64,000 nt of DNA from assembly GCA_900544075.1 (NCBI GenBank), contig UQTJ01000003.1, positions 1 to 64,000 of the forward strand, read 5' to 3'. The position numbers and the translations under genes are program-made. Shown piece by piece: positions 59,044-64,000 of the stretch. The DNA is from an uncultured Bacteroides sp. (GTDB lineage: Bacteria; Bacteroidota; Bacteroidia; Bacteroidales; Bacteroidaceae). Within the stretch, counting starts at the first letter, position 1, and the number at the start of each line of letters is the position of its first letter. The notes under the pieces were generated by a model. That model was not told where the DNA came from. It searched no databases and saw only the letters and a list, made by a program, of their open reading frames with translations.

Positions 59044-61929
59044 ATGAAAATTAGGGTTTTGTGTTTTTTGATAGGAGTATTTACTCCTTTGTTAATCTTC
59101 TCTCAGGGAAGAACTTCTAAGGGAACTGTTTCGGGGACGGTAGTAGATGCGGATGACAAAATGCCAGTCATGCAGGCTACGGTTCAAGTATTGTCGCCTA
59201 AAGACAGTACCATGATTACAGGAAATATCACAGATTTAGATGGAAAGTTTTCGCTAAGTGCCAAGTTCGGCAAGTATTTGCTTAAAGTTTCTTTCGTCGG
59301 TTATAAGCCTGTTTATAAGGATATTGAACTGACAAGACAGAAACCTAAGTTGGGAGTGGGCAGTATAGAACTGTCCTCTGATGCGATTATGCTCGAAGGA
59401 GCTGTAATTGTAGCTCAGGCACCTGAGGTTACAGCTGTGGCGGATACATTGGTCTATAATTCATCGGCATATCGTGTTCCTGAGGGTTCGGCTCTCGAAG
59501 AACTTGTAAAGAAACTGCCTGGTGCGGAAATTGATGATGAAGGAAAGATAACCATTAACGGTAAGGAGATTACAAAAATCATGATAGACGGTAAGGAATT
59601 CTTTGCCGATGATCCTAATATTGCTCTGAAAAATCTTCCGGTTAATATAATTGACAAATTGCGTGCGTACGATAAACAGTCGGACATGGCCAAAGCTACA
59701 GGAATACAGGATGGTGAAGAGGAAACGGTGCTCGACCTGAGTGTAAAACCCGGTATGAATAAAGGATGGTTCGGTAATGCCGATGTGGCAGGAGGTACAC
59801 ACGATAGATATAGTGCAAAAGTGCTTGCTAATCATTTTTATGATGGTAACCAGTTTACGCTAATCGCTTCGTCCAATAATGTCAACGACAATGGATTTCC
59901 CGGTGGGGGAGGTGGAGGCGGATGGAGACGCCAGAATGGTCTTAACACTATACACATGGCCGGATTCAACTTTGCTACTGAAACCGAGAAGTGGAGGAAT
60001 AACGGTAGTGTAAATTTCAATCTGAAGAATTCTGATATCAGAAGCAAGACTGCATCCGAAACTTTCGTATCCAGTACTTCGAGTTCGTTTACAAATGCAA
60101 AGAATATGCAGGACAACAGAAATCTGAATCTTACTGCTGACTTCAGAATTGAATGGAATCCTGATACTACTACAATGGTACTTTTCCGTCCGAGAATCCA
60201 GTACGGAGACACTGATAATGGAACAAAATCGAACACTTATACCTTTAATCAGGACCCGGTATATTCTACAGACGAACTTATAGACGCTGATGAACAGGAC
60301 AAACTTACAGAACTTGTTCCTGAAGAGAATATGATAAATACAATCATCAGAAACAGTCTTTCGCGTTCCAATTCTTTCACTCACGGAGCCTCTTTGATGT
60401 ATAACAAGCGTTTGGGTAAGACCGGCAGAAATATTACTCTTCGTGGATATTACAATTATACAGATAGTAAATCTGAACAGTTCTCTACATCCGAAACCAA
60501 TTACTTCCAGAAATCACCGGAAGAACAGTTGGAGATTCTGAACCGTTATATCACTACTCCGACAAAGAGTTACAACTACAGTGCGAGAGTATCTTACAGT
60601 GAGCCTATAAGGAAAAACATGTTCTTGCAGTTCAGCTATAATTTCCAGTATAAGAGAAATCAGTCTGACAATTCCACATACGATATGCCAAACGGATGGA
60701 CTGTACCGCAGGGACTTGCCGGAGATACTGACGGGGTATATAACAATGACTTAAGTAAGAATGCTGTATATGATTATTATAACCATCAGGTAGATTTGTC
60801 GTACAGATGGATTACAGAAAAGTCTCAATTCAATTTGGGAGTTTCTTTACAGCCTCAGCATACAGAACTTGATTATAAGAAAGGAGATTTGGATACAGTA
60901 AGCGTGCGTAAGGTATTTAATTTTACTCCTACATTGGACTTCAGATATAAATTCTCAAAAACAAGCCAGTTGAGAATCGATTATCGCGGACGAAGCTCTC
61001 AACCAGGTATGACCGATTTGCTGCCTATCGAGGATAATACGAACCCGCTTAACATAAAGCAGGGTAATCCTAATCTGAAGCCGGCTTTTACCAATACATT
61101 GCGTGTACACTATAATACATTTAATGTTGATACTCAGAGAGGATGTATGAGCTATATATCATATAATAATACTCTGAACAGTATTAGCAACAGAAAAACC
61201 TATAACGAAACTACCGGTGGATATGTTACAAGGCCTGAGAATATAAACGGCAACTGGAATATATTTGGAATGGTGGGTGGAAATATAGCCCTTAAGAACA
61301 AGAAATACACCATCAATACATTTACTACTACCAGATACAGCAATATGGTAAGCTATATCAGCAGTAAAGAAGTAACAACAAATTCGGACAAGAATGTTAC
61401 CAAACAATTGAACTTGGGTGAAAGACTCAGAGGTACTTACAGGTCCGACTGGTGGGAAGTTTCTTTGAACGGTTCTATAAATTACATGCATTCCAGAAAC
61501 AGCTACCAGGCATCAAGCAATATGGACACTTATCAGTTCTCATATGGCGCAAGTACGAATATCAATCTGCCGTGGAATATGTCGATTTCTACAGACCTTT
61601 CGCAGAATTCAAGACGAGGCTACACCGATGAGTCTATGAACCGTGACGAACTGTTATGGAATGCCCAGATATCACAGAACTTCCTGAAAGGAAATGCTGC
61701 AACAGTCAGTATCCAGTTCTATGATATCCTTCAGAATCAGAGCAACATCAGCCGTGTGATATCAGCTGCTATGCGTTCCGATTCGGAATATAATGCCATC
61801 TACAGCTATTGTATGGTGCATTTTATTTATCGTCTTAATCTTTTCGGAGGAAAGCAGGGAGGACGTCCTATGGGAGGTTCTGGATTTGGTCCTCCGGGAC
61901 ACGGCCCTGGATTTGGTCACAGAAGATAA
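59044..61929 (+). CDS. Outer-membrane TonB-type beta-barrel protein (non-SusC)
   Basis: The 961-residue protein has a signal peptide (VLCFLIGVFTPLLIFSQG) and a carboxypeptidase-like regulatory domain (about 28-110, GTVSGTVVDADDKMPVMQAT). A plug-like region follows (about 125-230, ALEELVKKLPGAEIDDEGKI, then MIDGKEFFADDPNIALKNLP and KATGIQDGEEETVLDL). The rest is a long barrel of the OMP_b-brl_3 type. A seven-glycine run (GFPGGGGGGGW) sits in the barrel, and the end is rich in Gly, Pro and His (GGSGFGPPGHGPGFGHRR). It has no SusD partner. It probably takes up or exports something other than glycan; the ligand is unknown. Confidence 0.8.
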   Translation: MKIRVLCFLIGVFTPLLIFSQGRTSKGTVSGTVVDADDKMPVMQATVQVLSPKDSTMITGNITDLDGKFSLSAKFGKYLLKVSFVGYKPVYKDIELTRQKPKLGVGSIELSSDAIMLEGAVIVAQAPEVTAVADTLVYNSSAYRVPEGSALEELVKKLPGAEIDDEGKITINGKEITKIMIDGKEFFADDPNIALKNLPVNIIDKLRAYDKQSDMAKATGIQDGEEETVLDLSVKPGMNKGWFGNADVAGGTHDRYSAKVLANHFYDGNQFTLIASSNNVNDNGFPGGGGGGGWRRQNGLNTIHMAGFNFATETEKWRNNGSVNFNLKNSDIRSKTASETFVSSTSSSFTNAKNMQDNRNLNLTADFRIEWNPDTTTMVLFRPRIQYGDTDNGTKSNTYTFNQDPVYSTDELIDADEQDKLTELVPEENMINTIIRNSLSRSNSFTHGASLMYNKRLGKTGRNITLRGYYNYTDSKSEQFSTSETNYFQKSPEEQLEILNRYITTPTKSYNYSARVSYSEPIRKNMFLQFSYNFQYKRNQSDNSTYDMPNGWTVPQGLAGDTDGVYNNDLSKNAVYDYYNHQVDLSYRWITEKSQFNLGVSLQPQHTELDYKKGDLDTVSVRKVFNFTPTLDFRYKFSKTSQLRIDYRGRSSQPGMTDLLPIEDNTNPLNIKQGNPNLKPAFTNTLRVHYNTFNVDTQRGCMSYISYNNTLNSISNRKTYNETTGGYVTRPENINGNWNIFGMVGGNIALKNKKYTINTFTTTRYSNMVSYISSKEVTTNSDKNVTKQLNLGERLRGTYRSDWWEVSLNGSINYMHSRNSYQASSNMDTYQFSYGASTNINLPWNMSISTDLSQNSRRGYTDESMNRDELLWNAQISQNFLKGNAATVSIQFYDILQNQSNISRVISAAMRSDSEYNAIYSYCMVHFIYRLNLFGGKQGGRPMGGSGFGPPGHGPGFGHRR

Positions 61930-61947
61930 CATAGTCATACAATACAG

Positions 61948-61985
61948 ACTGCATATGTCATTTATCTGATGTATGCAGTTTTTTT
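61948..61985 (+). terminator. Terminator of the barrel protein gene
   Basis: ACTGCATA (61948-61955) pairs with TATGCAGT (61972-61979), followed by seven T residues. Confidence 0.8.
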
Positions 61986-62002
61986 ATTACAATATACTGA
62001 AA

Positions 62003-62049
62003 TCAGGTCCATAATAAAATAAAAAAACGTATATTTGTTTTTGACCTGA
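62003..62049 (+). promoter_or_regulatory. Promoter of the cardiolipin synthase gene flanked by an inverted repeat
   Basis: TATATTTG (62030-62037) is a full -7 match. TCAGGTC (62003-62009) and GACCTGA (62043-62049) form a 7-bp inverted repeat around it, a possible operator. The start codon follows within 10-20 nt. Confidence 0.45.
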
Positions 62050-62056
62050 ATGTAAT

Positions 62057-63517
62057 ATGATTATGAATGATATATTCTTTACTTTCTTTTATTTCACTTA
62101 TGGGTTGCTGATATTCTCTACAGTGGTATTTGTTGTTCTTGACAATAGAAATCCGGTCAAGACTATGGCATGGATACTGCTCCTCCTTTTTTTGCCAGGT
62201 GTGGGACTGATTCTGTATTTTTTCCTTGGCAGAAGCAACAGACATGAAAGGCTTATAAGCAGAAAGGGATATTCACGTCTTATTAAGCGCCCTATGGCTG
62301 AATATCAGTTACAGGAATCGCTGAATATAGACTCAGGCAAATCCGTGATAATGTCACTGTTCAGAAATGTAAACGGTGCTCTCCCTTTTGAAGGAAACAG
62401 TGTGGATTTGTTTACGGACGCAAAATCAATGCTTCTCTCCTTGATAAAATCTATCCAATCAGCAAAGCATCATGTGCACATCGAGTTTTACATCTTTGAG
62501 AATGACTCTGTAGGCCGTTTGCTTAGAGATGTTCTTGTCGATAAGGCTAAAGAAGGGGTAAAGGTAAGAGTACTGTATGACGATGTAGGCTGCTGGAAAG
62601 TAGACAAGGAATTCTATGAATATATGCTTTGCGAAGGTATAGAAGTCCAGGGTTTCCTGAAAGTAAGATTTCCGGTTTTTACGTCGAAGGTAAACTATAG
62701 AAATCACAGGAAGATTGTAGTCATTGACGGAAAGGTAGGTTATATAGGCGGTATGAATATAGCCAACCGATATGTCTATGGCTTTGATTGGGGTATTTGG
62801 CGTGACACTCATGCCAAGATATCCGGTAAGGCCGTATATGGATTGCAGACAGCGTTTCTGATTGACTGGTTTGCTGTGGAACGCTCATTGATTACATCTC
62901 CGGAATATTTTCCGAAGCATATTGAAACAGAGAAATCAGATTTTATTGGTTCCAAAGTCGCTTCCTGCAGTTCAATAGCTCAGATTGTTACTTCAGACCC
63001 TGTTGGCAGATGGCGTGACATTATGCAGGGCTATGTAATGGCCATAAACAGTGCAAAGAGCTATGTTTATATTCAGACACCATATCTGTTGCCCACAGAA
63101 CCTGTTCTTACTGCTTTACAGACAGCGGCCCTCGCAGGAGTCGATGTCAGAATAATGATACCGAAGCGTGGCGATTCGTGGATAATACATAAAGGCACTA
63201 TGTCATATATTGACGAAATGCTTGAGGCAGGAGTAAAGGTATATATGTACAAAAAAGGATTCCTCCATTCCAAACTGATGGTATCGGATGATGTTATATC
63301 CACAGTAGGCTCTACCAATATGGATTTCAGGAGCTTTGAACATAATTTTGAGGCCAATGCCTTCTTCTACGATAAAGAAACGGCATTGGCCATAAAGGAA
63401 ATATTTTTGAAAGATATAAAGTCTTGTCTGTTGCTGACACCGAAAATATGGAACTCACGTTCTGTCAGCAGTAAGATAGCCGAATCTGTTATTCGTTTGT
63501 TTTCTCCTCTGCTGTAG
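62057..63517 (+). CDS. cls: Cardiolipin synthase
   Basis: The 486-residue protein joins two phosphatidylglycerol molecules into cardiolipin at the inner membrane. It has two N-terminal membrane helices (about 5-25 and 36-56) and two phospholipase D HKD motifs, HRKIVVIDGKVGYIGGMN and HSKLMVSDDVISTVGSTNMD. These are linked by family sequence such as HVHIEFYIFENDSVGRLLRD and DVRIMIPKRGDSWI. Length is as expected. A second ATG two codons in is equally possible. Its 3' end overlaps the convergent rsmD gene by 29 nt. Confidence 0.93.
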   Translation: MIMNDIFFTFFYFTYGLLIFSTVVFVVLDNRNPVKTMAWILLLLFLPGVGLILYFFLGRSNRHERLISRKGYSRLIKRPMAEYQLQESLNIDSGKSVIMSLFRNVNGALPFEGNSVDLFTDAKSMLLSLIKSIQSAKHHVHIEFYIFENDSVGRLLRDVLVDKAKEGVKVRVLYDDVGCWKVDKEFYEYMLCEGIEVQGFLKVRFPVFTSKVNYRNHRKIVVIDGKVGYIGGMNIANRYVYGFDWGIWRDTHAKISGKAVYGLQTAFLIDWFAVERSLITSPEYFPKHIETEKSDFIGSKVASCSSIAQIVTSDPVGRWRDIMQGYVMAINSAKSYVYIQTPYLLPTEPVLTALQTAALAGVDVRIMIPKRGDSWIIHKGTMSYIDEMLEAGVKVYMYKKGFLHSKLMVSDDVISTVGSTNMDFRSFEHNFEANAFFYDKETALAIKEIFLKDIKSCLLLTPKIWNSRSVSSKIAESVIRLFSPLL

Positions 63518-64000
63518 TAAGTACGTTTTCTTCTTTTGTCTCTTTTCTGAAGAAGGAGAAGTTCACGCTGCCATAGTATCTGTGTTCTATAAAATTGGGA
63601 TGCGACTCAAAGCTCAAGTCTTTTCCATGCTCAAGAACAAACAGTCCGTCCTCTTTCAGCAAGTCAAATTTGAATATCATGTCAGGGATTTCTGAAAGTC
63701 TTTCCAGCGCATATGGTGGGTCGGCAAATATGAAATCGAATTTCTCGTTACATCTTTCTATGTACTTGAACACATCACCTTTCAGAACAAAACATTTGTC
63801 TGTCTTTACCTCTTTCATTATCTTGTTGATGAAAGAGAAGTGCTGCGGGTCTTTTTCTACAGAAATCACCTTGTCACAACCTCTTGAAACCAATTCTATA
63901 CTTATGCTTCCTGTCCCTGCAAATAAGTCCAACGCAGTAACACCATCTTCGAAATCAATATAATTGTTCAGTACGTTGAACAGATTTTCTTTGGCAAAGT
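63489..64000 (-). CDS. rsmD: 16S rRNA (guanine-966-N2)-methyltransferase RsmD, N terminus cut off
   Basis: The minus-strand frame remains open to the window edge, reading FAKENLFNVLNNYIDFEDGV just before LDLFAGTGSISIELVSRG, so the true start lies outside. SAM-binding motif I (DLFAGTGS), VISVEKDPQHFSF and the catalytic motif DPPYALERL identify RsmD, which methylates G966 of 16S rRNA. A TTG at 63930-63932 that could be taken for a start lies inside motif I and is rejected. The C terminus has a charged extension (KEENVLTTAEEKTNE) that overlaps the end of cls. Confidence 0.9.
   Translation of the reverse strand, partial: FAKENLFNVLNNYIDFEDGVTALDLFAGTGSISIELVSRGCDKVISVEKDPQHFSFINKIMKEVKTDKCFVLKGDVFKYIERCNEKFDFIFADPPYALERLSEIPDMIFKFDLLKEDGLFVLEHGKDLSFESHPNFIEHRYYGSVNFSFFRKETKEENVLTTAEEKTNE

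Overview
The window is chromosomal DNA from a member of the Bacteroidales, most likely Bacteroides or Phocaeicola. This rests on the TAnnTTTG/TTG promoter pattern in front of many genes, the general lack of Shine-Dalgarno sites, SusC/SusD pairs, lineage-typical small families (DUF3276, DUF5606, DUF6722), extended NusB, and the local order of housekeeping genes. No insertion sequence, integrase, phage gene or CRISPR array was seen.

Layout. 0-1.2 kb: the last codons of an unidentified gene, then a HigBA-type toxin-antitoxin pair bracketed by two copies of the same gene tail. 1.2-17.6 kb: core genes, including a HAD phosphatase, a PurF-like protein whose glutaminase half looks inactive, a BamA/TamA-type barrel, pepT, gcvT, a Kef-type antiporter, a TPR/HTH membrane regulator, the rplY-pth-S4 operon, a PUR-domain protein, and nusB-yajC-ybbR-coaE-DUF5606. 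17.9-45.5 kb: one large polysaccharide utilization locus (PUL). It has an ECF sigma factor and a FecR anti-sigma factor, a SusC receptor with an STN signalling domain, SusD and SusE-like lipoproteins, two tandem DUF4832-like proteins, a secreted FAD oxidoreductase, and enzymes of families GH3 (two, one fused to a DUF4886 esterase-like domain), GH105, GH36 and GH2 (two). 45.5-54.3 kb: an AAA ATPase with a DUF234-type nuclease-like tail between 100-bp direct repeats, then a complete four-gene Wadjet (JetABCD) plasmid-defence operon and a small GNAT gene. 54.3-64 kb: a two-gene operon of tiny membrane proteins, a membrane-anchored MutS-like ATPase, ogt, tRNA-Pro(GGG), aroB, a small membrane protein, an outer-membrane TonB-type barrel, cardiolipin synthase and a truncated rsmD.

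How the parts work together. In the PUL, glycan binding by SusD/SusE and SusC should signal through the STN domain to FecR, which releases the sigma factor. Imported fragments would then be cut in the periplasm by GH105 (unsaturated uronic acid), GH36 (alpha-galactose), GH2 (beta-galactose or beta-glucuronic acid) and GH3 (beta-glucose or beta-xylose). This mix suggests a branched plant polysaccharide with acidic and galactosyl side chains, possibly acylated; the substrate is inference. The sigma and anti-sigma genes are unusually separated by two enzyme genes. The defence segment looks acquired: direct repeats bracket the ATPase and the second repeat lies just before the Wadjet promoter.

Most notable points: the PurF-like protein without its catalytic cysteine, the DUF4886-GH3 fusion, the secreted FAD oxidoreductase, the repeat-bracketed ATPase beside Wadjet, an inverted array of 8-nt repeats between pepT and gcvT, and a 36-residue membrane protein with an unusually strong ribosome binding site.
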